Source: Bacteroidota bacterium (GTDB taxonomy: Bacteria; Bacteroidota; Rhodothermia; Rhodothermales; Bin80). From it: a stretch of 56,146 nt of DNA. The notes below the pieces were generated by a model. That model ran no database searches. It worked only from the letters and a program-made list of their open reading frames with translations, and was not told the origin of the DNA. This document shows positions 17,482 through 27,345 of the stretch, piece after piece. Each line of letters opens with the position of its first letter. Within the stretch, counting starts at the first letter, position 1. The translations under genes were made by a program, and so were the position numbers. Where the stretch lies: contig JAPPNA010000124.1 of the NCBI GenBank assembly GCA_028873925.1, positions 1 to 56,146 of the forward strand, read 5' to 3'.

Positions 17482-18939
17482 TTGCGCCACAAAGTCGGGC
17501 TTTTCCTGGGTCCGGTCTGGCTGGCCGCTGTCCTGATCCTGCCTGCACCCAACAGCCTGCCCCAGGACGGGTGGCTGACCGCGGGGATTGCCCTGCTGAT
17601 GGCTACCTGGTGGATTACTGAAGCGATCCCGATCCCGGCCACCTCCTTGCTGCCGCTCGTCTTTTTTCCACTGTTTGGCATCGGCTTGATGAGAGATACG
17701 GCCGCGCCTTATGCCAATCCGCTAATTTTCTTGTTCATGGGCGGTTTCCTAATCGCGCTCGCCATGGTTCGGTGGGACCTTCACAAACGAATTGCGCTCA
17801 AGATCGTGGCGTGGGTCGGTACCGGGCCGCGGGCACTCATTGCCGGATTCATGATGGCTACGGCCTTCCTCAGCATGTGGGTCAGCAACACGGCCACCAC
17901 ACTGATGATGCTGCCGGTGGGGCTGTCGGTGATTGCAGTGGTGGATGATGCCGGGTCCGCAGAGCCGTTTCGGTCCCGCTTTGCACTGGCGCTGCTGCTG
18001 GGCATTGCGTTCAGTGCTAATATCGGCGGAATGGGCACCTTGATCGGCACACCCCCCAATGCCTTTATTGCAGCCTATTTTGAAAGCGAATTCAGCTTTG
18101 CACTTACCTTTCTTGACTGGATGGTGGTTGGGGTGCCCATCGTAGTGGTGGGAATACCGCTAACGCTGGGCGTACTGACTTACTGGATGTTTCCGTTCCG
18201 GCATGGCGATGTCATTGGCAGTCAGGCCGTGATTGATCGTGAAATCGCTTTGCTGGGCCCTTTCAGCCGCGGCGAAATCGCCGTATCCGTAGTCTTTGTC
18301 GTAACGGCGCTGCTATGGATTACAAGGCCGCTTCTGGATCCCTATCTGCCCGGACTCACCGATGCCGGGATCGCGATGGCAGGCGGGCTGGTACTGTTTC
18401 TGATTCCGATTGATTTTAGGCGTGGGGTGTTTGTGCAAAACTGGAAGACCGCGCGCCAGCTACCTTGGGGGGCGCTGATACTCATTGGTGGCGGCCTTAG
18501 CCTGGCCAGCATGGTTACTCGCTCCGGGCTGGCGGACTGGATCGGAGCTTCGCTGGAATTCGTAGACACCCTGCCGGTGATCGTGATTATTCTGGTTGTG
18601 ACCGGCCTGATTGTGTATCTGACCGAGTTGACCAGCAATACGGCCACAACCGCCACATTTGTACCTGTACTTGCGGCTCTGGCCCTAGGCATCGGCCAGA
18701 ATCCGTTGTTGTTTGCGATCCCGGCCGCATTGGCCGCCAGCTGCGCCTTTATGCTGCCCGTAGCTACGCCGCCGAATGCCATCGTATACGGCAGTGGCCG
18801 CGTATCTGTCCCGCAAATGGCCCGATCTGGATCCGTACTCAATCCGTTATTCCTGCTTCTGGTAACGGCTGCTGGCTATGTGCTCATTTTGTGGGCGTTT
18901 GATGTCCAGTTGGATGCCATACCGGAGTGGGCCCGATGA
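17482..18939 (+). CDS. SLC13/DASS-family sodium:anion symporter
   Basis: This 485-residue inner-membrane protein has about 11-12 hydrophobic helices. It carries the two SNT motifs of the divalent-anion:Na+ symporter family: WVSNTATTLMMLP in the first half and LTSNTATTATFVP in the second. The opening helix leads into WWITEAIPIPATSLLP, also a family mark. Substrates in this family are C4-dicarboxylates, citrate or sulfate; the sequence does not decide between them. The start is a TTG at 17482 because no ATG or GTG lies in frame after the stop at 17440. It is divergent from xylB. Confidence 0.85.
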   Translation: MRHKVGLFLGPVWLAAVLILPAPNSLPQDGWLTAGIALLMATWWITEAIPIPATSLLPLVFFPLFGIGLMRDTAAPYANPLIFLFMGGFLIALAMVRWDLHKRIALKIVAWVGTGPRALIAGFMMATAFLSMWVSNTATTLMMLPVGLSVIAVVDDAGSAEPFRSRFALALLLGIAFSANIGGMGTLIGTPPNAFIAAYFESEFSFALTFLDWMVVGVPIVVVGIPLTLGVLTYWMFPFRHGDVIGSQAVIDREIALLGPFSRGEIAVSVVFVVTALLWITRPLLDPYLPGLTDAGIAMAGGLVLFLIPIDFRRGVFVQNWKTARQLPWGALILIGGGLSLASMVTRSGLADWIGASLEFVDTLPVIVIILVVTGLIVYLTELTSNTATTATFVPVLAALALGIGQNPLLFAIPAALAASCAFMLPVATPPNAIVYGSGRVSVPQMARSGSVLNPLFLLLVTAAGYVLILWAFDVQLDAIPEWAR

Positions 18940-19222
18940 ACGGCTGATTCGGGTCCTGTAGCATAGCCGGGGCTTATTCAGGTACAGTCAGAGTTGCTCG
19001 GGCAGATGAAGATCTTGCAATAGGTCCAGATGTCCAACCCGTCCCGGGAGTCACGGGCCTGAGACAGATGGGCATCGCGGCTGCAGACCGGTCTGGATGC
19101 ATCAGCAAAGCGTGTTACCCGGATCCGGGCGAAGAGAAAGAGCGGCCCACAGCGTTAGTCAAAGGTGGGCGCGCCTCAGGAGCAACCCGCGATTGGGGCT
19201 GCCATGAGATTCCGTATCAATG

Positions 19223-19296
<74 letters not shown>

Positions 19297-19338
19297 AGTA
19301 GCACAGGGTCTTATAGTTACACTACCGGACTTGGTTCC

Positions 19339-20382
19339 GTGCCTTACCATGCGGACATCATAGTTGCGGGTGCCGGTATTGCCGGGGTCTGCGCAGCACT
19401 GCGGCTGTCGGAAGACCACCGTGTCCTCCTGATTGATGGCGCGCCGCAGAGCGCGAGTAGGGTTGCAGCCGGGCTGATCAACCCTTATGCCGGAACGCGC
19501 GCCAGACCCGTTTGGCATGCGCAGGAAGCGCAGGGTGACTTTGAGTGGATGCTCGATCGCGCGGGATGCGCAGAGAGCTTTGTGCAATCCGGGATTCTGC
19601 GTCCGGCAGCTACCCGCAGCCAAGCTGCACACTACCGATCCTCCACGAAAATTTTTCCCGACCGCTGCTGCTGGCTTTCCTCCGAAGCAGCGAATGAGCA
19701 GTGGCCGGATGTAACGGCCCGTCATGGCATGCTGATCACTTCCGGCGGTTGGGTCCATGTGCAGCGTTTCCTGAGCGCAGCGCTGCAACAACTGCAGTCT
19801 GCCGACTGTCACATATTGCGCCACATTTCCATAACGTCTTGGGGCGAATCACATGATGGCGCTTACGTAATACTTGATTCGGATGAGCGACTCCTGGCTC
19901 AACACCTTGTGCTAGCATTGGGATTTGGGTACAGGAGTTTTCCCCGACTGCGTCAGCTAAACCTTCACCCTGTTAAGGGACAGGTCATTCAGACTGCGCC
20001 TGTGGAGGGGCTTCAACTCCGCCAACCCGTATGTGGACAGGGCTATTTGTTGCCTGGCGAACATGGGTATACGCTGGGGACGACCTATGAACGCGGATTC
20101 ACCCACAGCCTGCCCACTACAGCCGCTACGCGGGCGATACTGGAGCTTACAGCCCGAATGGTTCCATCAATTGCTACGAGCCAGGTGACTCACGAAGTTG
20201 CCGGTGTTCGCGTAGGCGTGCCGGGAACCCGGCTTCCCATGGTCGGGCCTCTTGGTGCCGGAATCTGGGTCTTCACGGGGCTGGGATCCAAGGGCCTCCT
20301 GTATGCGCCGCACATTGCGCGCAACCTGCCCCAGTATCTTGCGGATCCGTCCCGTATTCCGCCGGAAGTCCGCGTTCACTGA
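19339..20382 (+). CDS. FAD-dependent oxidoreductase, DAO family
   Basis: This 347-residue flavoprotein has the Rossmann dinucleotide motif DIIVAGAGIAGVCAALRLSE at its start and a C-terminal FAD-contact block with VFTGLGSKGLLYAPHIA. The fold is that of glycine/D-amino acid oxidases (ThiO, DadA, MnmC C-domain). The middle has HPVKGQVIQT and a YLLPGEHGYTLGTTYE strand pattern. GTG at 19339 is chosen because the longer frame starts inside the tRNA gene. The substrate is unknown. There is no MnmC methyltransferase domain and no thi gene beside it. fbaB follows 105 bp later. Confidence 0.75.
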   Translation: MPYHADIIVAGAGIAGVCAALRLSEDHRVLLIDGAPQSASRVAAGLINPYAGTRARPVWHAQEAQGDFEWMLDRAGCAESFVQSGILRPAATRSQAAHYRSSTKIFPDRCCWLSSEAANEQWPDVTARHGMLITSGGWVHVQRFLSAALQQLQSADCHILRHISITSWGESHDGAYVILDSDERLLAQHLVLALGFGYRSFPRLRQLNLHPVKGQVIQTAPVEGLQLRQPVCGQGYLLPGEHGYTLGTTYERGFTHSLPTTAATRAILELTARMVPSIATSQVTHEVAGVRVGVPGTRLPMVGPLGAGIWVFTGLGSKGLLYAPHIARNLPQYLADPSRIPPEVRVH

Positions 20383-20487
20383 AATCTGCGCCAAAAATTC
20401 AACAATTCTAATCTCTTGAGTTACCCAATGGCATCCGCAGGTGCCGTAAATTTGGGGCAGTTTTGACATTGGACCTGACTGAGAATC

Positions 20488-21567
20488 ATGATTACCACCG
20501 CATTAGGCGACACCGCCGCCATATTGGGTGATTCGGCCGAGCAGCTGCTCAGCCATACAAGCCGCACCATTCCCCGTGAAAATCTTTATCTGCCGGGCCC
20601 CAGATTTGTTGACGATGTTTGGGGAGGCTCGGACCGCTCGCCCCGGGTATTGCGCTCACTTCAGACGCTCTTCAATCAAGGGCGGCTCGCGGGCACCGGC
20701 TATGTCTCCATTCTACCCGTTGACCAGGGCATAGAGCACTCCGCCGGCGCATCCTTTGCCAAGAATCCGGCCTATTTTGACCCGGAAAACATTGTTCGTC
20801 TGGCGATTGAAGGCGGCTGCAATGCAGTCGCCTCCACCTATGGTGTGCTGGGGGCCATCTCACGCAAGTATGCGCACAAAATCCCCTTCGTATTGAAGCT
20901 CAACCACAACGAGCTGCTGTCATATCCCAATTCGTACGACCAGATCATGTTTTCCAGCGTAGAGAATGCCTGGGACATGGGGTGCATAGGGGTTGGCGCG
21001 ACGATATATTTCGGTTCTGCTGAATCCAACCGGCAACTGCAGGAGGTCTCTGAGGCTTTCGCGCAGGCACACGAGCTCGGCATGCTGACCATTCTTTGGT
21101 GCTACGTCCGCAACTCCGCTTTTCAGGTTAACGGTGTCAATCACCAGGCATCCGCCGATGTGACCGGCCAGGCCAACCATCTGGGGGTCACCATTGAAGC
21201 CGACATCATCAAACAGAAACTGCCGACCTCTAATGGCGGCTACGCGGCGTTGAATTACGGCGGGTCTAGCTACGGAAAGTTTGACGATCGCATTTACACC
21301 GAACTGGCCTCGGACCACCCGATTGACCTGACGCGGTATCAGATAGCCAACTGCTACATGGGGCGCTGCGGCCTCATCAATTCCGGTGGCGCATCCGGTG
21401 CCAACGACCTTCTGCAGGCGGTGACCACGGCCGTAGTTAACAAGCGTGCCGGGGGCATGGGGCTGATTTCGGGTCGCAAGGCCTTCCAGAAGCCCATGGA
21501 TGATGGCATTGAACTGTTGAACGCGATTCAGAACGTCTACCTGGACTCCTCCGTCACAGTGGCCTGA
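20488..21567 (+). CDS. fbaB: Class I fructose-bisphosphate aldolase
   Basis: This 359-residue enzyme closely follows E. coli FbaB in sequence throughout. It cleaves fructose 1,6-bisphosphate to dihydroxyacetone phosphate and glyceraldehyde 3-phosphate in glycolysis and runs in reverse in gluconeogenesis. Key blocks are [69 protein letters not shown] with the Schiff-base lysine region, [15 protein letters not shown] and [20 protein letters not shown] small insertion (GGSSYGK) marks this lineage. No regulatory site is evident upstream. Confidence 0.95.
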   Translation: MITTALGDTAAILGDSAEQLLSHTSRTIPRENLYLPGPRFVDDVWGGSDRSPRVLRSLQTLFNQGRLAGTGYVSILPVDQGIEHSAGASFAKNPAYFDPENIVRLAIEGGCNAVASTYGVLGAISRKYAHKIPFVLKLNHNELLSYPNSYDQIMFSSVENAWDMGCIGVGATIYFGSAESNRQLQEVSEAFAQAHELGMLTILWCYVRNSAFQVNGVNHQASADVTGQANHLGVTIEADIIKQKLPTSNGGYAALNYGGSSYGKFDDRIYTELASDHPIDLTRYQIANCYMGRCGLINSGGASGANDLLQAVTTAVVNKRAGGMGLISGRKAFQKPMDDGIELLNAIQNVYLDSSVTVA

Positions 21568-21991
21568 GGCAATCCTGCGTCCGATGTGGGGATCAGATGC
21601 CGGATCGGGTTGCCCATGGGCGGTGCGTAAATTCCAGTACACGGCTCCAGCGCCTTTCGCTCAATTGAGCACCTGAATGGAGCGGACGAATTCATTGACC
21701 GATTAAGAGGTTGACCCAAGGGCTGGGGCGAATCACCGCCCTATCAGGTTCCGGGTGAGCTTTGCACTTGTGTTTGAGGGATTTCTCCTGAACCCATCGG
21801 ACAGCCGCCAAGTCGAGCGCCTATTGGGGTCTAGCGATTGCTTGCGTTTGATGCTTGGACGAAATGCTTGGCTTCGCCTGCGCACGCGGTATTGGGCGCG
21901 ATTGCGAGAACTATACAGAGCCTTTATCGCTGGTTCGGATTCCCGCCCACCGTGGCCCCAGATTCAGGTTCTATCCATTAGCTGAACCGAA
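21568..21991. other. Intergenic stretch without a supported gene
   Basis: About 420 bp after fbaB. A 76-codon frame at 21755-21985 (start MSFALVFEGFLLNPSD) has no motif or homologue I know and is probably chance. The stretch presumably includes the former promoter of the broken beta-propeller gene. Confidence 0.4.
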
Positions 21992-23175
21992 GTGATGCAT
22001 CAGAGATTATTCCGTGCACCGTTCGCAATGGGTCTCGGGCTCGTGATTCTATGCCTAGCACCCAACCCGGCGGCTATCGGACAGGCTCAGGAGTCGTCAT
22101 TTACCATCCGCGAGCAACTGATCATTGGGGATGACGAAGACGCGCCAGCGGAATACCTCTTGTACTACCCTGAATCCGTCAGGACTGATTCTGAGGGCAA
22201 CATCTATGTCCATGATGCCCTAAGCGCGAGTGTGCGGGTGTTTGATGCCAATGGGGAATTCGTGACAACGATCGGCCGCAGAGGTGAGGGGCCCGGCGAA
22301 ATGCAGGAAATCGTCAGCATGCATGTGGATGGAGGCGATAGGCTGATAGTTGTAGACCGTATCAGTAGGCGGCTTACGATTTTCACGAACATGGGTAAGG
22401 ACTTCTCTGTGGAGAGTACTATTGATAAAGGGTTCATCACGTCCAATCCATTACTGTCCCTTGATGGCACTTTTTAGCCCGGTGAGGTCCGAAGGATCGC
22501 CAATCCCGAAGGCGGGCCCCGCCTTTTGGACGACAGGTTTCTCCACTTACATGATGGGGAATTGTACAGAATGGAGACCTTTGGCGGACATTTACGATGT
22601 GACCAGTCCATTCTTAAAAGCGTACTGCGATGGGCCCGGCGTGATTCATGTGGCCACTAACGGGATGGACACCATTGTCATGGCTCCCAAAACGTACGAT
22701 GGCTACGTTTTGTGCTACGTACGGTCTCACGAAGGATGGGTCACGGATAAACTCAAGGGGCGGCCCATTGCCGATAGGTCCTTTATGAGCGTGACACGGG
22801 AAGAGATTGATTCCAATGAGAATGTCGGCGAGGGGCCATAATGATTTCGGATCCCACCGGAAAATACAGTGCCCGGATTTTCAGTCGGAGTCGCGGGATC
22901 GGCATCCTGAGTACCGGCCAGATCTTGCGTTACGTCGCTCGGACCCCGCTCAAAGAGGCCTTTGAACCGTTCGCGGAGCTCAACGGGCAGGATGGCAGCC
23001 TGCAGGCGTATGGCAAACTGTTATTTGATGACCCCGAGCTAAACGGGAGTGACCAAGTCATGAAATTCGTCGCCTTACAGTGGATTGATGCCGCTGATCG
23101 CCTCTGCATCGCAAGCCGGAACCTTGATGGCTTTTTGTGCTCAGTGTCGCCGAGCTTGAACTCACCCCGCTGTAA
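21992..23175 (+). pseudogene. Broken exported six-bladed beta-propeller (NHL-like) gene
   Basis: The first part encodes a signal peptide (LGLVILCLAPNPAAIGQA) and propeller blades with SEGNIYVHDALSASVRVFD, FVTTIGRRGEGPGEM and DRISRRLTIF. This is the pattern of the 6-bladed propeller proteins common in Bacteroidota. A TAG at 22475 interrupts it. The same frame then continues with RFLHLHDGELYRMETFGG. Reading shifts to another frame (GVIHVATNGMDTIVMAP), then back (RYVARTPLKEAFEPF), and a last shift gives AELELTPL and the natural TAA at 23173. One nonsense change and at least three shifts make it a pseudogene. Its former role is unknown. Confidence 0.7.
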
Positions 23176-23882
23176 GCCACCCATGCGCAGGCAGGTCACA
23201 GGGCTTTACGCCCGTCACGGTAGCACCCTTGCGCGAGAGGTTCTCAATGCGCCCGGTGAATCGGCTCAATTTGCCCGCCAGTCTGGGCCGCGAAGTGTTC
23301 AAAGGCGGAAACCCGACTTGTTGGCCTCCCGGTGCGGCATATTCCCTCTCCGACCGGTCCTATGTTCCTCTTCATCAGCTGGAATCGGCAACTCTCCGAA
23401 ACCTTAACCGGGATAGATTCTTTGCATGGCCCTGATCGGGCAACCAGGATGTGATAGGCGGATCGCTACGGACGCTTCAAGGTTGATCTGCTCCTCCGAG
23501 TTCAGTGTGCTAATGCTTTCCACGCCGCCTGCAGCAGATGCCCCCGCGCATGCAAATCACCGAACTCCGTATGCGCCTGACGGACCATGGCACTCTGGCC
23601 CTGAAACCGGGGTTCGCTGAGCAATTCAAACACCCGGAGCAATGACACCGTAGTCGGCATCGGGAGCTGGGCCTCCGCTCCGGCAAACTGATCGGCAGGA
23701 TCTACAACGTTGGGTCACACTTATCGCCACATGGCACGGCAGGCCGGCCTCCGCCGTGCACATCAGGTTCGTGTTGCCGCTGGGCGGCTTGTGAAACGCG
23801 GCATCCTGGATCAGCGACTCTTGCTCATTCAAGCAATTGAGGGTATTTTGCGGCTGGCCGGATAGATAATTAGGCCTTTCTC
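23176..23882. other. Debris before the restriction gene, with one short open frame
   Basis: No full gene is supported. One frame, 23731-23865 on the plus strand, reads MARQAGLRRAHQVRVAAGRL and continues to LLLIQAIEGILRLAG, 44 residues of protein-like composition. It ends 17 bp before the restriction gene's ATG. It could be a tiny leader gene or the tail of a lost one. I do not recognise it. Confidence 0.35.
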
Positions 23883-24284
23883 ATGGATTGGTACGCCGAC
23901 ACGCTCTTGGAATTGGAGAAAAAGGACAATCCGTCCGAGGCCGAAGTGCGTGCCCACCTGATTAATCCGGTACTCAGGGATGTTCTAGGGTTCGGCATTG
24001 GCGAAATCGATATGGAGCCTTTCGCCGGGTTGCAACCCGATTATGTGTGCACGCGGTCCGGGTCGTCTTCCGCAGATGTGATTGTAGAGGCCAAGAGACT
24101 GCGGACGGACCTGCTCAGGCGGACTTCGCAAAGCTTCTCCTCCTGCCCGGCCGGTCAGATCCGACGATACCTGAATGATTACCCTGCTGCTGATGAAGGT
24201 ACATGGGGGGGTAGTTACAAACGGATCCAAGTGGATCATCCTCCAGCGAAGAGAGGGACGCGTGCCGCCCACGGCCATTGGTGA
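23883..24284 (+). CDS. Type IIG restriction enzyme, N-terminal nuclease part (frame broken)
   Basis: The first 110 residues hold a PD-(D/E)XK-like endonuclease core: NPVLRDVLGFG, the acidic QPDYVC, and VIVEAKRLRTD with the ExK pair. The frame fails at a run of seven G at 24205-24211. With six G the reading goes GTWGVVTNGSKWIILQRRE, the expected continuation in this family, which is open in the frame seen from 24175. As written, the product ends 24 codons later in out-of-frame sequence. It is therefore the 5' part of one gene ending at 27199. It could be phase variation, true decay or a sequence error. Confidence 0.75.
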   Translation: MDWYADTLLELEKKDNPSEAEVRAHLINPVLRDVLGFGIGEIDMEPFAGLQPDYVCTRSGSSSADVIVEAKRLRTDLLRRTSQSFSSCPAGQIRRYLNDYPAADEGTWGGSYKRIQVDHPPAKRGTRAAHGHW

Positions 24285-27199
24285 ACCCGTGGAGGCCCGC
24301 TCGCTTGACCGGGTCAGTAAACTGCTTTCTCCGGTGCGTGAGCGCGGCAGATTTGGAGGCGAAAGCCAAGCAGATTTCACGGCTGATTGGCTTTCAGTCG
24401 CTGCTAAATGTGCGGATTCTTCCCAATTTGTGCAAGAAATTGCACCGGAGGCCGAAAAAATCGGGGGGCATTGCTACGTTTGCGCAAATGGGCCAATGTC
24501 CTCCTCAACCCGGCGAGTTGTACCCTGAGCCAGTTCACTTGGCGTGCCTGGCGCTCAACTACCCGGATGGACACCTTTCGCCGCAGGACATCGCTGAGGA
24601 GCTTCTGAGGCTGCCCACGCAGGGGCGTGTAGCCGGGGTAGCGTACACGGCAGGTAGCTCTGAGGACGAACGTTACGTCCGCGCCTTCCTGCGGGAAGAC
24701 AGCAAATTGTATTCCACGGCCCTGGTTGATGCCCAGCTACCCGGATCTCGGGCAATACGACAGGCCCGAATTCTGGCACAGAACTATGCCGCACCCACCG
24801 TGACCCAAGCGATTGATGCCCTATCCGCCGAGGCATTACACCGGCGGTTTCATGAGGAAATCAGCACATGGTTCTTGCGCACGGCCCAACGCCGCAATGA
24901 ACTGCGGCATCTGGTTCGCGTGCTGTTCGTCTGGCTGCTGCAGGAGCGGGGCGTGATCCCTGATGATGCCCTTTGGCATCCTGGTATCAATTGGCACATT
25001 CTGCCGGAGGGCTACATCCACGAACACCTTCTGTGGCTGTTTGATAACGCATTGGCCACTCCCTATGAATCCCGGGGACTTGCCGGACCGCGCTGGCCGG
25101 AAGAGTTGCAGCAGACCGTACCCTTCCTGAATGGATCCATGTTTGCCGCACTCAATTCGGAAGATCAGCCCGAAATCCTGACAAACGCGCAGTACGTTGA
25201 TCTTGAACAGGGATTGTTTTCCATTTTGGGCCGCTACGACTGGACGTTAAGCGACCGTACCGGATTTGCCACGGAATCCGCAATAGATGCCTCCATGCTG
25301 GGCGAGCTGTTTGAACGGCTTGTACTGGTAACCGACGGACCCCGCATTGAGCCCGATGGTCATGTAAAGATGCCGGGCGGCACCTACTATACGCCGCAGG
25401 ATATCGCCGACGAGATGGTCACCGATGCGTTGTCAGGATGGACCGAGCGTAGAGTGGGAGAAAGTGCATCCCTGCACGAGCTGTTCCATCCCGCACCCCG
25501 ATCAACGGCGTGGAAGGACTTGCCCCCTGACCAACTCCGTGCTACGCTGAGCGCGCTTACGGACATCGCCATCCTGGATCCCTGTTGCGGAAGCGGCGCA
25601 TTTACGGTAGCTGTGCTCCAGAGCTTGTGGCGTGCCCGGAAGCGAATACACTCTGCACTAAACCCCGGTCAGGACTTGGCGGTGAGCACCGATTCCCTTG
25701 AAGCCATCATTGAGCACAACCTGTTCGCCTCGGATGTTCATCCGCTGGCTGTGCTCATCACGCGGCTGCGAATCTTCATCGCGCTTGTGGATATGCGGCG
25801 AGAGGGCGCAAAGCCACTGCCGAACTTGGATACACGGATCATCGCAGCCGACACCTTATGCATCAATGTAGGGGATAAGCTCTCCATTGGGCCTCCCGAA
25901 ATCAACGAGCTCATGGATGACTGGGGTGCAGTAAGGGAAGCGTGGACCACCGCCCACCGACCGGAGGACAAGAAAGAAACTCTGAAGCTGGATCAGGAGA
26001 CTCGATCCGCCATTCGCGAGAAGGCTGCAGGTTGGGTGCCGGAAAGCGAGCTTGAATGGCTTGACGTTAATCTGCTTTACCCGGCTGCTCCGCCCGCAAG
26101 CATTGATGCCAGATTGGTTTTCCCCAAACCGGATGGTTGGGACATAGTGATCGGCAATCCCCCCTATCAGAAGCCGGACGATGCCGACAAGAATCGCGGC
26201 CGACGGCTGGGCTATTTGGGAGCGCGAACCAATCTCTACCTGATGTTCATTGAGGCAGCGCTGGCAGTCACTCGGCCGGCGGGGTGCGTGACCCTGATTG
26301 TGCCGCACTCGCTCGTGTTTGGGCGTTCACCGAAGGCGTTTAGGCATGTTCGCAACCGAATTGAGCAGTGTTCTCATCGAGTGGATATTCGCACCTACGA
26401 CAACGGACCAAAGCCTGCCTTCCCGAAGTTGCCGTGGCTGAAGCCGGGATCGGGAAATACAAATAGCCAAAGAGTGACGATCGTCCGTGCAATGATCCTG
26501 GAGCACACACGGCAAACCGGCCGGTGCGGTATCTACAGCCGAGGGCTGCTGCGCATGAAGGCCGACTCGCGGCTGAGAATCCTTCGCAGTCGCTCTGAGC
26601 CACAACTTCAATCCAGGATATCCGGCCAGTGGTCTCAGGCACCCACATCCGAATTGGTGCGCCTATTGGAGTCTATCCGTGGTTCTCAGACTATGCCGCC
26701 AAGGGACTGCTTCGTGACCTTCCCACAATCGGCCAGGTACTTCATCACCTGCCTACCTGCGAACCGCTTGAGCAATCCCAGTCGCAAAGAATTTCCACTG
26801 GCGGATGATGAGTTCTACTGGCCGTGGATCGGGCTGTATAATTCTCATGTGTTCCATGCCTACTGGCTGATGACGGGTGACCATTTTCACGTCACATCTA
26901 TTGACATTCAAACCGTACGGGCACCCAGAGGCTGGGAGGACAAGGCGCTGCTGAGCGAAACAGCCGAGTTTGCGCAAGAGCTTACCAGCCCGGCCATGGT
27001 GCAAGAGTGCCGGAATGATTTCACTGGCCGCGATGGAAAGATATTCCCCAACTGTGATTTTCACAGTAATCTGGAAGCGGCAGCGCTGATTGAGGAACTG
27101 GATCGACTCCTGCTGCGCGCGTACGGACTGCCCCCTGAGCCGCTGCTGTCTCAAATGCAGACTATACGGACCGGGAGCGCCCATCAGTTGGCGAGGTAA
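24278..27199 (+). CDS. Type IIG restriction enzyme, methyltransferase and specificity part
   Basis: This 973-codon frame contains an N6-adenine DNA methyltransferase of the Eco57I type. The AdoMet site is LDPCCGSGAF (Asp near residue 434), and the catalytic NPPY is in IGNPPYQKP; helical spacer and C-terminal target-recognition segments follow, to 27199. Its first 60 residues are likely out of frame. The frame from 24175 reads well to QFVQEIAPEAEKIGG, then must lose one base near A6/G6 at about 24456-24470 to enter this frame at IATFAQMGQ. A single polypeptide of about 1100 residues cutting and methylating DNA is the family norm. The AAA+ gene lies 147 bp downstream. Confidence 0.85.
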   Translation: MVNPWRPARLTGSVNCFLRCVSAADLEAKAKQISRLIGFQSLLNVRILPNLCKKLHRRPKKSGGIATFAQMGQCPPQPGELYPEPVHLACLALNYPDGHLSPQDIAEELLRLPTQGRVAGVAYTAGSSEDERYVRAFLREDSKLYSTALVDAQLPGSRAIRQARILAQNYAAPTVTQAIDALSAEALHRRFHEEISTWFLRTAQRRNELRHLVRVLFVWLLQERGVIPDDALWHPGINWHILPEGYIHEHLLWLFDNALATPYESRGLAGPRWPEELQQTVPFLNGSMFAALNSEDQPEILTNAQYVDLEQGLFSILGRYDWTLSDRTGFATESAIDASMLGELFERLVLVTDGPRIEPDGHVKMPGGTYYTPQDIADEMVTDALSGWTERRVGESASLHELFHPAPRSTAWKDLPPDQLRATLSALTDIAILDPCCGSGAFTVAVLQSLWRARKRIHSALNPGQDLAVSTDSLEAIIEHNLFASDVHPLAVLITRLRIFIALVDMRREGAKPLPNLDTRIIAADTLCINVGDKLSIGPPEINELMDDWGAVREAWTTAHRPEDKKETLKLDQETRSAIREKAAGWVPESELEWLDVNLLYPAAPPASIDARLVFPKPDGWDIVIGNPPYQKPDDADKNRGRRLGYLGARTNLYLMFIEAALAVTRPAGCVTLIVPHSLVFGRSPKAFRHVRNRIEQCSHRVDIRTYDNGPKPAFPKLPWLKPGSGNTNSQRVTIVRAMILEHTRQTGRCGIYSRGLLRMKADSRLRILRSRSEPQLQSRISGQWSQAPTSELVRLLESIRGSQTMPPRDCFVTFPQSARYFITCLPANRLSNPSRKEFPLADDEFYWPWIGLYNSHVFHAYWLMTGDHFHVTSIDIQTVRAPRGWEDKALLSETAEFAQELTSPAMVQECRNDFTGRDGKIFPNCDFHSNLEAAALIEELDRLLLRAYGLPPEPLLSQMQTIRTGSAHQLAR

Positions 27200-27345
27200 G
27201 CCGCGAGCCCAACATTCGCGTACCGACCCGGGCCCTGTACCGCTTTGTCTCGGCAAGACCATCCCAACAGGCATGCATCCCCGGGTAGGTACGAACCAGT
27301 CAGCACAGCAGGCGTAAGTCTGCCCCCAAGCCATTAGCACCTACC

